Positions 52,451 through 62,328 of a DNA stretch of 64,000 nucleotides are shown here, in pieces. The stretch spans positions 558,001 through 622,000 of the forward strand of contig NZ_CP183834.1 in assembly GCF_049675895.1 (NCBI RefSeq). Reading direction: 5' to 3'. Below the pieces are notes generated by a model. The model searched no databases and was not told the DNA's origin. It was given only the letters and a program-made list of their open reading frames with translations. Both the position numbers and the translations under genes were made by a program. Within the stretch, counting starts at the first letter, position 1. The number at the start of each line of letters is the position of its first letter. The DNA comes from Ampullimonas aquatilis (GTDB lineage: Bacteria; Pseudomonadota; Gammaproteobacteria; Burkholderiales; Burkholderiaceae_D).

Positions 52451-54463
52451 ATGACTTCCGCGCTTCCTCCACTTACCCCTGCCGTGTTGGCAGCTCAGCC
52501 TGATGTAGCTGCCGGCGCTGCCGATCCGCATTCGGCGGTGCGTGCCAGCATGAGCGCCGAGCGCTATGCACATTGGCATCATGCGGCGCTGGCCTGTTTG
52601 AAAGACACTTTTGGTTATGACCACTTTCGTGGTCAGCAGGCTGACATTGTGGTGCACATGGCCAACGGCGGTAACGCGCTGGTGCTGATGCCCACGGGCG
52701 GTGGCAAGTCACTCTGTTATCAGATTCCGGCCTTGTTGCGGCCGGGCCTGGGGGTGGTGGTGTCACCGCTGATCGCCCTGATGCAAGACCAGGTGGCCAC
52801 GCTGCGCGAAGCCGGCGTGAATGCGGCGTTTCTGAATTCCACCCAAAGCAGCCGTGCGGCTTATGAGATTGAGCAGCAGGTGCGCGATGGCTCGCTCGAG
52901 CTGTTGTATGTTGCCCCTGAACGCTTGCTGACCGACCGTTGTTTAAGCCTGCTCGATAGTGTGCCGATCAGTCTTTTTGCGATTGATGAAGCACATTGCG
53001 TGTCGCAGTGGGGGCATGATTTCCGTCCCGAATTTATGCAGTTGCAAGTGTTGGCGCGCCGTTATCCTGATGTGCCGCGTATGGCGCTGACCGCCACGGC
53101 AGATGGTCTGACGCGTGCCGAGATGATCGACAAACTTGGGCTGGATGACGCACAGGTGTTTGTCTCCAGTTTTGATCGTCCCAATATCCGTTACCGGATT
53201 GCCGAAAAAGACACGCCGCGCCAACAGTTGCTCGACTTTATTTTTGGTGAACACGTGCAAGGTGGCCAGCCAGTTGCGGGCAAAGGCAAGGCGGCGTTAT
53301 CCAAGGCCAGCCGCGTGGTGCATGACAGTGGCATTGTGTATTGCCTGTCGCGCAACAAGGTCGATGAAACCGCCGCCTATTTAGGTGAGCATGGTTTGAG
53401 CGCCTTGCCCTATCACGCCGGGCTGGACAGTGCCACGCGTGAACATAACCAGCAACGCTTTATCCGTGAAGACGGCATCATCATGGTTGCCACGATTGCC
53501 TTTGGCATGGGCATTGATAAGCCCGATGTGCGTTTTGTGGCGCATCTGGATCTGCCCAAAAGTCTCGAAGGTTATTATCAGGAAACCGGTCGTGCCGGTC
53601 GGGATGGTCTGCCCGCCAATGCCTGGATGGTCTATGGCCTGCAAGACGTGGTGCAGCAACGGCGCATGATTGATGAGTCCGATGGTTCCGACGAATACAA
53701 GCGCGTTTCCACCGGCAAGCTCGATGCGATTTTGGGTTTATGCGAAACCATCACCTGTCGACGTGTGCAAATCCTCAGCTACTTTGGTGAAGCCAGTCAG
53801 CCCTGTGGCAATTGCGATAATTGTTTAAATCCACCGGCAGCCTGGGATGGTACGCAAGCTGCGCAAAAACTCTGTTCCTGTATTTATCGCTGCGACAAGG
53901 CCAGTGGTTTTGGTTTTGGTGCGCAACATCTTATTGATATTTTGCGCGGCAAGGAAACCCCCAAGGTCAAACAGTTTGGTCACGAGCAACTCAGCACCTT
54001 TGGTATTGGTGCCGAGCTGGATGAGCTGCAATGGCGCTCGGTGGTGCGACAACTGGTCATGCTCAAACTGGTGGCAGTGGATTATGAACACTTCAACACG
54101 CTGCGCCTTACCGAAGCCAGTCGCGCCTTGTTAAAAGGCGAGCTACGGCTGCAATTGCGGCGGCCGCAAGACAAGGCCAGCCGTGCCACCCAACGCAAAC
54201 AGTCGCGCAGCCAATCCAGTCGGCATGAAATTTTTGATGTTGAAAATCCACTCTTTCAGGCACTGCGCACCTGGCGCCTGGCAGTGGCGCAAGAACACGG
54301 CGTACCCGCCTATACCGTGTTTCATGACATCACCCTGCATGAAATCGCCCAGCAAAGACCTGCCTCAATGAGTGAGCTTGGCAGCATCTCGGGTATTGGC
54401 AAGACCAAGCAGGAGCGTTATGGTGACGATATTCTCGATATAGTCCGGCAGGCCGAGCGATAA
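52451..54463 (+). CDS. recQ: ATP-dependent DNA helicase RecQ
   Basis: A 670-residue helicase. Walker A PTGGGKSLCYQIPALLRPGL; DEAH box IDEAHCVSQWGHDFRPE; motif VI ETGRAGRDGLPANA. An RQC zinc region is visible (CGNCDNC), and a C-terminal HRDC domain (ALRTWRLAVAQEHGVPAYTV, then SISGIGKTKQERYGDDIL). It unwinds DNA at recombination and repair sites. An N-terminal extension of about 40 residues precedes the family start. Promoter probably at the end of repeat R copy 8. Confidence 0.97.
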   Translation: MTSALPPLTPAVLAAQPDVAAGAADPHSAVRASMSAERYAHWHHAALACLKDTFGYDHFRGQQADIVVHMANGGNALVLMPTGGGKSLCYQIPALLRPGLGVVVSPLIALMQDQVATLREAGVNAAFLNSTQSSRAAYEIEQQVRDGSLELLYVAPERLLTDRCLSLLDSVPISLFAIDEAHCVSQWGHDFRPEFMQLQVLARRYPDVPRMALTATADGLTRAEMIDKLGLDDAQVFVSSFDRPNIRYRIAEKDTPRQQLLDFIFGEHVQGGQPVAGKGKAALSKASRVVHDSGIVYCLSRNKVDETAAYLGEHGLSALPYHAGLDSATREHNQQRFIREDGIIMVATIAFGMGIDKPDVRFVAHLDLPKSLEGYYQETGRAGRDGLPANAWMVYGLQDVVQQRRMIDESDGSDEYKRVSTGKLDAILGLCETITCRRVQILSYFGEASQPCGNCDNCLNPPAAWDGTQAAQKLCSCIYRCDKASGFGFGAQHLIDILRGKETPKVKQFGHEQLSTFGIGAELDELQWRSVVRQLVMLKLVAVDYEHFNTLRLTEASRALLKGELRLQLRRPQDKASRATQRKQSRSQSSRHEIFDVENPLFQALRTWRLAVAQEHGVPAYTVFHDITLHEIAQQRPASMSELGSISGIGKTKQERYGDDILDIVRQAER

Positions 54464-54603
54464 GTGCTTGCCTTGAAAGCAGCGAGCTTGAATGAGCTGT
54501 TACCAGCTTGACTATTTAATATTTAAACATATAAGCGACAAAGCCCGCTTGTGGCGGTCATTCAAGTCACTCTGGAAGGGCGACTTGATGTCATCTGCAC
54601 CCT

Positions 54604-54999
54604 TTACGGTTTTTGTGTGCCCAAAAATTTGATGTAAGCAGTCAACTCCCAGATCTCTTCTGGCGTAAACACACCACCCCAAGGTGGCATGGGGGTTGCC
54701 CCTTTACCACCTTCGGTAATGGTGCGATGAACGTATTCGGGTTCCAGTCCAACGCGCCCCACAAACAAAGGTGGCTGGTAGCCATGACAGAAGGATGCAC
54801 AGGTAGACTCAAAACGCTCACGGCCACGCTGAATACGAACTGGGTCAGATAAATCAAAGGGTACCGAGCCTGCATTGCTGTCCGCCGTGGATTCATCTGC
54901 GGGCGGCGGTGGGGGCGAGCCACCAGCCAATAAATCAACCGTAATCACCGACAACAAAGCGGTCGAAGCGAGGGATAACAAAATGGTTTTAATACGCAT
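54604..54999 (-). CDS. Periplasmic cytochrome c with a CX3CH heme motif
   Basis: About 131 residues. A signal peptide or membrane anchor lies at the N-terminus (IKTILLSLASTALLSVITVD), followed by a proline-rich linker. The heme site reads STCASFCHGY, so three residues and not two separate the cysteines; I checked this in the DNA (TGT GCA TCC TTC TGT CAT). A Met in TPMPPWGG is the probable axial ligand. As the second gene after the PQQ dehydrogenase (33 bp between stop and stop side), it is the likely electron acceptor. The ATG at 54999 has GAGAGAA upstream. Confidence 0.85.
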   Translation of the reverse strand: MRIKTILLSLASTALLSVITVDLLAGGSPPPPPADESTADSNAGSVPFDLSDPVRIQRGRERFESTCASFCHGYQPPLFVGRVGLEPEYVHRTITEGGKGATPMPPWGGVFTPEEIWELTAYIKFLGTQKP

Positions 55000-55059
55000 A
55001 ATTCTCTCAATCAACAACGCAAGCACCCTCGGGTACTTGCGCTGAATACACTCACAGGA

Positions 55060-57021
55060 TTAGTTGACCTGCACTGCAACCAGTTCGGCAGGTAAACCTG
55101 CGCCACCAATTGGCACCACCACATACTGCTTGCCACCAGCGCTATAAGTCATCAAGGCACCAAAGGCTGCACCTGGCAGACGAACTTCGCCGAGTACCTT
55201 GCCGTTGTCCGCGTCATAGGCATAGAGGAATGGCTCTTCTTCATCCTTGGTCGCTTGTGTGATCAACGCAGTGCCACGGGTCGACAAGCCCATCACGCTA
55301 TTGGTGCCTTCCGGTGCCACAAACAGCACCTTGTCAGTCAGGGCGATGTGCGATTCGCGTGGGACACCCAACCAGCCCAGATTCAGATCCTTGATAGCCG
55401 GATTGTTGACTGGACCTTTACCAGCCGGTACTTGCCACAAATGTTTGCCGGTATTCATGTCAATGGCCGTAATGGTAGAGAAAGGTGGCTTGAACAATGG
55501 CAAGCCTTTAGGGCCACCCACGCCAGCCCAGGTGCCGGTGTAGTCATAAGCTGCCCCGTTTTCCTTTTTCAGCTTAATGGCAAAAGGAATCGAGAAAGAC
55601 GGCACATACAAGATGTTGGTCTTGGGGCTATGTGCTGCACCTGCCCAGCTCGCGCCACCCAATACACCCGGGTTTTCCAACGTACCTGCTTTGTCTAGCG
55701 TTGGCGGTGTGTAGATCGGGCCATAGTTGTAGCGACTCAGGATCTTTTTGGCTTCTTCCTTCAACTCGGGCTTCAAGTCGATCAGCATGTCTTCCGAAGC
55801 ACCTTGTGGTAAGACTGGCGCAGGAATGCTTGGATGCGGTTGAGTGGGTGATGATTTTTCACCTGGCACATTGGATTGAGGTACCGCTTTTTCTTCAATC
55901 GGCCAGATTGGTTTACCCGTGGTGCGATCCAGTGCAAAAATGAAACCTTGCTTGGTCACTTGAACGGCGGCCTTGACCTTTTTGCCACCCACAGTCAGAT
56001 CCATCAAATTCGGTGCGGTCGGTAAATCGTAGTCCCACAGGCCATGATGCACCATCTGATAAAACCAGTTGATCTTGCCGGTCTTGGCGTTGAGTGCGAC
56101 CAGTGATTCACCATAGAGGCCATCACCTTTGCGATGACCACCATAGAAGTCATTGGCCGGTGTGGATAACGGCAGATAGACGGTGCCCAACTCTTCATCG
56201 CAACTCGGGCGCGCCCACATATTCATACTGCCTGCGGTTTTCCAGGAGTCGTTTTCCCAGGTTTCATTGCCAGGCTCGCCTGCTTGCGGGGGCGCATGAA
56301 ATACCCAACTCTGCTTGCCGGTTTTGATATCAAAGCCACGCACATCGCCTGGTGGGTGTTCTTTAAGTGGTGGACGACCAATTGCAAAAGAATCGAGTAC
56401 AGCCAGGCTAGGCACAATCTGGCCGCCACAGATGATCGGTGGTGAGGAAACCGTTACCAGGGAGCGATCGACTGGACGACGCAGACCTTTGGTCAGGTCA
56501 ATCTTGCCGTTATCGCCAAAGCTTTCAATCGGCTTGCCCGTCTTGGCGTCGAGTGCGGTGAGATAGGCATCGGGGCTGCCGACAATCAGGCGCTTGTCTT
56601 CACCGTCTTCCCAGTAAGTCAGGCCACGACTGATAAAGCCCAGATTGGGCGGCGAGCCATCTTTCCAGCCGCCACCATCGTAGGTCCACAACACCTTGCC
56701 GGTGGCACCGTCGATCGCGCTGATAATGCTGAGTGGTGAGCTGGCGTATAAGATGCCATTAACAGCAAGAGGCGTGCTTTCATTGACCCAGGTACGCAAG
56801 TCCGGGTTGTCGGCTGAAATCTGATTACCTGGCAAAGGTACCCGCCAAGCCACTTTCATTGACTTGACGCTGTCCTTGGTCACTTTGGCACCTGGTTCAT
56901 AACGGGCACCAGCCTTGTCACCGTTATATTCGCGCCAATTGCCGGTTTCTGCGGCAAGCGCAACACCAGCAAATAACATACTGATACTGACTGCGATGGC
57001 AGTCTTCCTGATTGCGGCCAT
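55060..57021 (-). CDS. PQQ-dependent dehydrogenase, periplasmic (glucose/alcohol type)
   Basis: 653 residues. A signal peptide (AVSISMLFAGVALAAE) exports it to the periplasm. Eight-bladed propeller repeats with the W motifs are seen (NAKTGKINWFYQMVHHGLWD; DIKTGKQSWVFHAP). The catalytic aspartate region reads HHGLWDYDLPTAPNLMDL, which is closer to quinoprotein glucose dehydrogenases (HHDLWDMDLP) than to methanol dehydrogenases. There is no heme domain; the neighbouring cytochrome c takes the electrons. Substrate is uncertain: sugar or alcohol. Four repeated 15-bp boxes lie upstream (57175-57294). Confidence 0.85.
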   Translation of the reverse strand: MAAIRKTAIAVSISMLFAGVALAAETGNWREYNGDKAGARYEPGAKVTKDSVKSMKVAWRVPLPGNQISADNPDLRTWVNESTPLAVNGILYASSPLSIISAIDGATGKVLWTYDGGGWKDGSPPNLGFISRGLTYWEDGEDKRLIVGSPDAYLTALDAKTGKPIESFGDNGKIDLTKGLRRPVDRSLVTVSSPPIICGGQIVPSLAVLDSFAIGRPPLKEHPPGDVRGFDIKTGKQSWVFHAPPQAGEPGNETWENDSWKTAGSMNMWARPSCDEELGTVYLPLSTPANDFYGGHRKGDGLYGESLVALNAKTGKINWFYQMVHHGLWDYDLPTAPNLMDLTVGGKKVKAAVQVTKQGFIFALDRTTGKPIWPIEEKAVPQSNVPGEKSSPTQPHPSIPAPVLPQGASEDMLIDLKPELKEEAKKILSRYNYGPIYTPPTLDKAGTLENPGVLGGASWAGAAHSPKTNILYVPSFSIPFAIKLKKENGAAYDYTGTWAGVGGPKGLPLFKPPFSTITAIDMNTGKHLWQVPAGKGPVNNPAIKDLNLGWLGVPRESHIALTDKVLFVAPEGTNSVMGLSTRGTALITQATKDEEEPFLYAYDADNGKVLGEVRLPGAAFGALMTYSAGGKQYVVVPIGGAGLPAELVAVQVN

Positions 57022-57559
57022 TCTATCTCCTTCATATGGTTATTGGTCGCTGTGAATTTCTCCCGATCAGACTGTCGCGGAGTATTGACACAGTGAGCTA
57101 CAGGACGCAGAAAAAAGTAGCTGTAGAAAAATTCTAGGTGATTAAAGCCTTGCTGGTTCAGCTCGTATTCAAAGAATGAATTTTTCCCGAGAAGCTTGCT
57201 CCACAAGGCCTGCAGAGGATTTATTGCGGGAACTTTTCCCGAATTTCTGAGCCTGTTTGAGCGGGAAGTTTTGCCATATCGGGAAACTTTCCCAGGCGTT
57301 TTTGTGTAGCGTCAAATTCTTGTCCGTGCAAACCCTTGGGTACATAAAAATAATTTTTCAGGGCATATTGCTTGCTGGAAAAAGGCTTATTGCTGCGAAT
57401 GCACCATGATGGTTCATTTCTGCATTGATACTTTTGGCTTTGATGCATGTCAACAGACCTGTTCATCAAAGGATTACCATCAGGCTGCCATTGGATTGCC
57501 CAATTCAAGTTGAGTGCGCAATCCGTTTTCCATTATTCATATTGAATCAAGAGAACACC
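57022..57559. promoter_or_regulatory. 538-bp divergent region between the PQQ dehydrogenase and ferritin-like genes
   Basis: No convincing gene. A 95-codon minus-strand frame at 57221-57508 has no ribosome site or protein-like features. The notable content is four boxes of the form CGGGAA-N-TTTTCCCG (listed separately), 150-275 bp upstream of the dehydrogenase start. Confidence 0.6.
57175..57294. promoter_or_regulatory. Cluster of four 15-bp palindromic boxes (CGGGAA-N-TTTTCCCG)
   Basis: Boxes at 57175-57189 (AATGAATTTTTCCCG), 57227-57241 (CGGGAACTTTTCCCG, perfect), 57262-57276 (CGGGAAGTTTTGCCA) and 57280-57294 (CGGGAAACTTTCCCA). Start-to-start spacing is 52, 35 and 18 bp. The array looks like binding sites for a dimeric activator. 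Confidence 0.6.
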
Positions 57560-58039
57560 ATGCAATCGATCGAAGCATTTCTGGCGCACGCCATCAAACT
57601 GGAACAGGAGGCAGCGCTGCGTTTTGGCCAACTGGCTGACACCATGCTGTCTTGTGGCAATCAGGAAGTGGGCAAGTTGTTTCGTCAGCTCGCCAATTAT
57701 TCGCAACTGCATTTGTCCGAAGCCAAACTGCGCTCAGGCTTTCGTGATATTCCAGAACTCAGACCGGAAGATTATCAGTGGCCAGATATTGAAAGCCCTG
57801 AAACGGCAGCCATTTGGGCTGCTGATCCGTTTTTAGGCCGTGAGGAAGCTCTGGAAGTGGCGCTGGAAGCGGAAGGTGCCAGTCTGGCTTATTACCGGGA
57901 CATCATGGATACCACGGATGATCCGGAAGTCAAGGCCATGGCACGGGAGTTTGTGGAAGAAGAGTCGGAGCATGTCAAAGAGCTGGAGCGTTGGTTGGCA
58001 TTGCATCGTACTGGCAAGCCATTGCCAGTTGATCTTTGA
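57560..58039 (+). CDS. Ferritin-like domain protein (rubrerythrin-type)
   Basis: About 159 residues in a four-helix bundle. Di-iron ligands are suggested by LEQEAALRF (helix 1), HLSEAK (helix 2), EGASLAYYRDI (helix 3) and EEESEHVKELERW (helix 4). Rubrerythrin-type proteins act on peroxide or handle iron. No rubredoxin domain is seen. ATG at 57560 has AAGAGAA upstream; the frame stays open further upstream. It is divergent from the PQQ dehydrogenase. Confidence 0.75.
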   Translation: MQSIEAFLAHAIKLEQEAALRFGQLADTMLSCGNQEVGKLFRQLANYSQLHLSEAKLRSGFRDIPELRPEDYQWPDIESPETAAIWAADPFLGREEALEVALEAEGASLAYYRDIMDTTDDPEVKAMAREFVEEESEHVKELERWLALHRTGKPLPVDL

Positions 58040-58065
58040 TTGATATTTATTTAAATAATCCATAT

Positions 58066-60120
58066 TTAAAAATGCATCACCACCCGTCCCATCCAGCTAC
58101 GCCGATCCTGGCCGAGCATGGAGCGTGACGGAATGGCGGCGTCTGCTCCCACCGGGTCGCTGTAATGGCGATTAAGCAGGTTGTAGACGCTCAATGACCA
58201 TTCGGTGCCATTGCCAAACAAGGGGCTGCGTAAAGTCAGATTGCTGCGTGCGTAGCTGCTGCTGACGGTGCTGTTGCCATTGCTGTCACTGGACAAGCGA
58301 GATCCCATGGATTGTACTTCCAGCGCGGCACGCCAGCCGGTTTCCAATATGGGTGCTGATGCATTGAGCTTGAATTGCCAGGGTGGCGAGTTGGTGAGCG
58401 TGCTACCGTTATCGGCCTGCACCAATTGTCGGGTCACACTGCCACGGATGCGCGCACCATTACGCCATTGATGTTCTAGTTCTAGCTCCAGCCCTTGGCC
58501 TTTGGCACTGCCCTTATTTTGAAACTGTGCCAGGTTTTGGGTGCCATCAAAAAAAGTGCCCTGATCAATCAGGTTTTTGATTTGATAACCATAGAGTGAA
58601 CCGGTTGCCTTGGTCACCGGGCTGAGATAACGTTCATGGATCAATTCCAGAGTGCGAATATGTTCTGGTGTCAGCTTGGGGTTGGCCACAAAAATATCGG
58701 GCAGACTGTAGTTGCGTTCATAAGCATTGGGTGCGCGAAACGCTGTGCCATATAGTAACTTCCAAGTGCGGGTGGTATTAGGTTGATAAATCAAGGCCAG
58801 TCTTGGGCTGGTCTCGGTTTCAAGCTGGGTGAACTTGTCGGCTCGTAATCCTGCCGACAGACTGAGTGTGCTATTGATTTGATAATCATCTTGCATATAC
58901 ACACCAATGCGTTGACTATGCTGCGCATCATTCAGGTAGGGAATATAGGTCGGCGTGTAATCGTAGTTACGCTGATTTTGTCGGGTGTTGAATTGCGCAT
59001 CTACGCCAGTCGTCAGCGTATGTTGCGCGTTAAGTGGCGTGATATAGGCCAGCTCGCTACCCCACCAGCGGCCTTGTGCTTCATCGCGGCTGGTATACAT
59101 TTGCGACTGGCTATCCAATAACAAACTGTTGGCACGATAGTTATAGTAGCCATAATAAATTCGTGCCGACAGATTGCGATCATCGTCCAGTTGATTGAGA
59201 TAGCGTAAACCAAACTGGCCTTGCTGATCAATAAAGTTGCTGCCAGGAACCGTTGTGAGTGTGCCGTTAAAACCAACAGGATTACCCTTGTCTCGTTTGA
59301 CATGGGCGGTCTGAAACTGCCAGTTATCTTGTGAGATGCGTGCAAACAAGCTTTGGCTTTTGGTTTGATCCAAACTATTGGGGACGTGTCCAAATTGGCT
59401 GGTGGCGTTATTGAACTCCGGTTCTTCAAGCTGCAGGCTTTCACCACGATGATGATAAGCCGTGGCCGATAATAGCAGGCTCATGCCATTATCGAGTCGC
59501 CGGCCCATACTGGCGCGGGCTTTGACATCACGATTGTCGCCGACACCGAGGGCCGCTTCAGCCTGACCAATGTCTTGCGCCGATCGGGTAATCACATTGA
59601 CAACACCCAGCAAAGCATTGCTGCCATAGACTGATGAACTTGGGCCACGGATGATCTCGACCCGTTTGATCAGATCAATATCCAGCAGAAAATCCTGCCC
59701 ATAAAAACTTTGGTCAAAGACGTTTTCATTGACGCGATAACCATCAATCATCAGCAATACACGTGAGCTGAAATCTCCTGGGCGAGAAAACCCGCGCACC
59801 CCAATGTAGTCATAGATATGATCATGGCTCATGTAAATACCACGCACGCTATTTAAAACGTCAGCCAGGGTGCGATAACCATAAGTACGGATATCTTCCG
59901 CCGTGATCACCGAAATGGAGGCTGGTGCCGCAGAGGATTTTTGATTTTGTCGTGACGGAGTGGAAACTTCCACATTGAGCAGCTGTTCCAACGACAGCTC
60001 TATCAGATGGTCTTCTTCTTGGGCCTGACTATTTGAAAGCATGAACAAATTCATGCCGGTCAGCAATAATATCTGCAGCAATCTTATGCGAATGAAAAAA
60101 AATACCAATCCTTTGATCAT
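58066..60120 (-). CDS. TonB-dependent outer-membrane receptor, downstream paralogue
   Basis: 684 residues. After the signal peptide comes a plug domain (ASISVITAEDIRTYGYRTLA, then DVLNSVRGIYMSHDH) and the barrel, ending in aromatic F (WMGRVVMHF). It lies 27 bp after its paralogue; start sequence, plug and barrel strands align, but the two are clearly diverged. Such receptors import siderophore-iron, heme, cobalamin, copper chelates or other ligands using TonB energy; nothing here names the ligand. An unusual run of VSTPSRQNQ near the start is a probable TonB box region. Confidence 0.9.
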   Translation of the reverse strand: MIKGLVFFFIRIRLLQILLLTGMNLFMLSNSQAQEEDHLIELSLEQLLNVEVSTPSRQNQKSSAAPASISVITAEDIRTYGYRTLADVLNSVRGIYMSHDHIYDYIGVRGFSRPGDFSSRVLLMIDGYRVNENVFDQSFYGQDFLLDIDLIKRVEIIRGPSSSVYGSNALLGVVNVITRSAQDIGQAEAALGVGDNRDVKARASMGRRLDNGMSLLLSATAYHHRGESLQLEEPEFNNATSQFGHVPNSLDQTKSQSLFARISQDNWQFQTAHVKRDKGNPVGFNGTLTTVPGSNFIDQQGQFGLRYLNQLDDDRNLSARIYYGYYNYRANSLLLDSQSQMYTSRDEAQGRWWGSELAYITPLNAQHTLTTGVDAQFNTRQNQRNYDYTPTYIPYLNDAQHSQRIGVYMQDDYQINSTLSLSAGLRADKFTQLETETSPRLALIYQPNTTRTWKLLYGTAFRAPNAYERNYSLPDIFVANPKLTPEHIRTLELIHERYLSPVTKATGSLYGYQIKNLIDQGTFFDGTQNLAQFQNKGSAKGQGLELELEHQWRNGARIRGSVTRQLVQADNGSTLTNSPPWQFKLNASAPILETGWRAALEVQSMGSRLSSDSNGNSTVSSSYARSNLTLRSPLFGNGTEWSLSVYNLLNRHYSDPVGADAAIPSRSMLGQDRRSWMGRVVMHF

Positions 60121-60147
60121 GAGCTTGGCAGGGCCTGAGTCATGGCA

Positions 60148-62214
60148 TTAAAACCGATAAATCATGCGTCCCATCCAGCGGCGACCATCTTGCTGCTGAA
60201 ACGCTCGTTCGGGTATCGATGGGTCGGCACCAACCGGGTCGGCGTAATTGCGGTTAAACAGGTTATAGATGCTTAACGACCATTCAATGCCCTGGTTTAA
60301 TGCCGGTCGCAGGAAGGTCAGGTTGGTGCGGCTGACTCTGGGTAGTTTTATTGAATTATCAAAGGTGTCTTTGGCAATCCGGTTCGACATGGTTTGTAAT
60401 TCGAGACCAGCACGCCATTGGTTTTGTAAGAAGGGTAATGAATAATTGACTTTCATCATCCAGCGTGGCGAGTTGGCAATATTGGCACCATCATCGTCTT
60501 CATGGCTGCTCTGATAAGAAACACTGCTACGAATTTTTGCACCGCTATGCCACTGATGATTGATCTCGGCTTCAAACCCATTGGTTTTGACCTTATCGTA
60601 ATTTTGAAATTGCAATATCGGTGCACCATGATTATCAACGATCTTTTGTTCAAGAATGTCTTTCATCCTGATCATAAAAGCAGACAGTGTCAGATGCGTG
60701 GTTTGGTTCAGACTGAATTCATCAATCAGCTCAAGCGTTTTGACATACTCAGGATGCAAATGGGGATTGCCCATCTGATAACTAGGCGTTTCGTACCGAC
60801 TTTCATAAGCATTGGGTACTCGAAACGCACTGCCATACATCAGTTTGATAAAGTGATCGGCCTGGGGTTGATACACCACACTCAGGCGTGGACTGGCAAC
60901 AGCTTGGTTGCCGCTATATTTGTCGGCACGCGCCCCAATGGAGAGGGTCAGGTTGTTCAGCACCTGCCAGTCATTTTGCAGATACACACCATATCGCTTG
61001 CTCGAATACTTATCATCGAGTAGCGATTCAAAAGGCATCACATTGAAGTAACTCTGATTCTGGCGCGTATTGGTCTGCCAGTTAAAGCCAGTCACCAGCG
61101 TATTGCGTGGATGCCATTTTTTTGACCAGTTGGCTTCGGTGCCCCACCAACTACCCTTGGCTTCATCGGCTGTAGTAAAGGCAGGCATGATCGGGTCGGG
61201 ATATTGGTAGGTGCCAAAAAAATTGTAGTAGCCGTAAAACAGACGGGCTGACAGCTCGCTTTGTTGATCGGCATTGCCTGATTTGTAGCGCAGGCCGACG
61301 ATGCCTTCTTCGTCGATCATTTTGTTATTGGGATAGTTGAGCAGGGTGCCGCTCAGTGCATTGCCAATGCCTTTGTCGCGTTGCGCATGGTAGGTTTCAA
61401 AGCGCCATGCTTGCCAGGCCAGTTTGGCCATGACAGTGCGCGCATGCGTGTAATCGCTGCCAGCATCAACACGGCCAAAATTGTATTCGGGTGTTTGAAA
61501 AGTGGCTTCGGGTAATTGTTGACTGCGACCCCGATCATCGTATTGGCTGGCCGACAGCAGCATGGATAATCCATTGTCATATTGCTTGCCAAGGCTTGCG
61601 CGCAACTTGCCTTCATGACGACCTTGGACGCTGGCCGATGCCTCACCGTTGCCAATGTCTTGCGCATTGCGGGTGATGATGTTGATCACGCCTAGCAAGG
61701 CATTGCTGCCATAGAGCGATGAACTCGGGCCACGAATAATTTCTACCCGTTTGACCATTTCCATATCCACCAGCAACTCCTGGCCAAAAGAGCCGGCGTC
61801 ATAAATATTGTCGTTGATGCGATAGCCATCCACCATCAACAAAATGCGTGAGCTGTAATCGCCCGGACGTAAAAAACCACGCACCCCAGCGGAGCTATAC
61901 ATACCGTCATTAGCAATATAAAAACCGCGGACCGAATTGAGTACATCGGCCAAGGTTCGATACCCATAGGTACGAATATCATCGGCGGTGATGATGCTCA
62001 CCGAGGCGGCGGATTCAGTAATTTTTTGATTTTGCCGTGAAGGCGTGCTGACGACTTTGGACTGCGGACTGGGTTCGGTTTGCAACAACTGATTCAGTGG
62101 CATGTCATCCAAATAATCCGTTTCTTGCGCGCGAGTCGCTCCCATCAGCGACAGGTACAGACATACCGAGCAAAGCAGCGACTGAACAACAGCGGTGTGG
62201 CGAAGAGGATGCAT
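60148..62214 (-). CDS. TonB-dependent outer-membrane receptor, upstream paralogue
   Basis: 688 residues. Same design as the next gene: signal peptide (SLLCSVCLYLSLMGATRAQE), TonB-box-like region (VSTPSRQNQKITESAASVSI), plug (ITADDIRTYGYRTLADVLNS) and barrel ending WMGRMIYRF. The tandem arrangement indicates an older duplication. Repeat R copy 9 lies 115 bp upstream with its promoter-like end pointing to this gene. Ligand unknown. Confidence 0.9.
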   Translation of the reverse strand: MHPLRHTAVVQSLLCSVCLYLSLMGATRAQETDYLDDMPLNQLLQTEPSPQSKVVSTPSRQNQKITESAASVSIITADDIRTYGYRTLADVLNSVRGFYIANDGMYSSAGVRGFLRPGDYSSRILLMVDGYRINDNIYDAGSFGQELLVDMEMVKRVEIIRGPSSSLYGSNALLGVINIITRNAQDIGNGEASASVQGRHEGKLRASLGKQYDNGLSMLLSASQYDDRGRSQQLPEATFQTPEYNFGRVDAGSDYTHARTVMAKLAWQAWRFETYHAQRDKGIGNALSGTLLNYPNNKMIDEEGIVGLRYKSGNADQQSELSARLFYGYYNFFGTYQYPDPIMPAFTTADEAKGSWWGTEANWSKKWHPRNTLVTGFNWQTNTRQNQSYFNVMPFESLLDDKYSSKRYGVYLQNDWQVLNNLTLSIGARADKYSGNQAVASPRLSVVYQPQADHFIKLMYGSAFRVPNAYESRYETPSYQMGNPHLHPEYVKTLELIDEFSLNQTTHLTLSAFMIRMKDILEQKIVDNHGAPILQFQNYDKVKTNGFEAEINHQWHSGAKIRSSVSYQSSHEDDDGANIANSPRWMMKVNYSLPFLQNQWRAGLELQTMSNRIAKDTFDNSIKLPRVSRTNLTFLRPALNQGIEWSLSIYNLFNRNYADPVGADPSIPERAFQQQDGRRWMGRMIYRF

Positions 62215-62328
62215 GAATCAAATGTCAGTTGTAGATGATTCATTGTGAGTGGAAGGTCGTCTTCCACATTGACTAATAAGTGGGGTGGTTTAGGGCTTAT
62301 TTCGGTTTTATCAACGAAGAATCGGTTA

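Noticed and set aside
55060..57021. Lanthanide-type methanol dehydrogenase (XoxF)
   Set aside because: The active-site region (HHGLWDYDLP) is closer to quinoprotein glucose dehydrogenases, and no xoxG/xoxJ genes are beside it. The D-x-D pair alone does not prove lanthanide use.
57221..57508. A 95-codon minus-strand frame in the dehydrogenase upstream region
   Set aside because: No ribosome site and no protein-like pattern; it spans the regulatory boxes.
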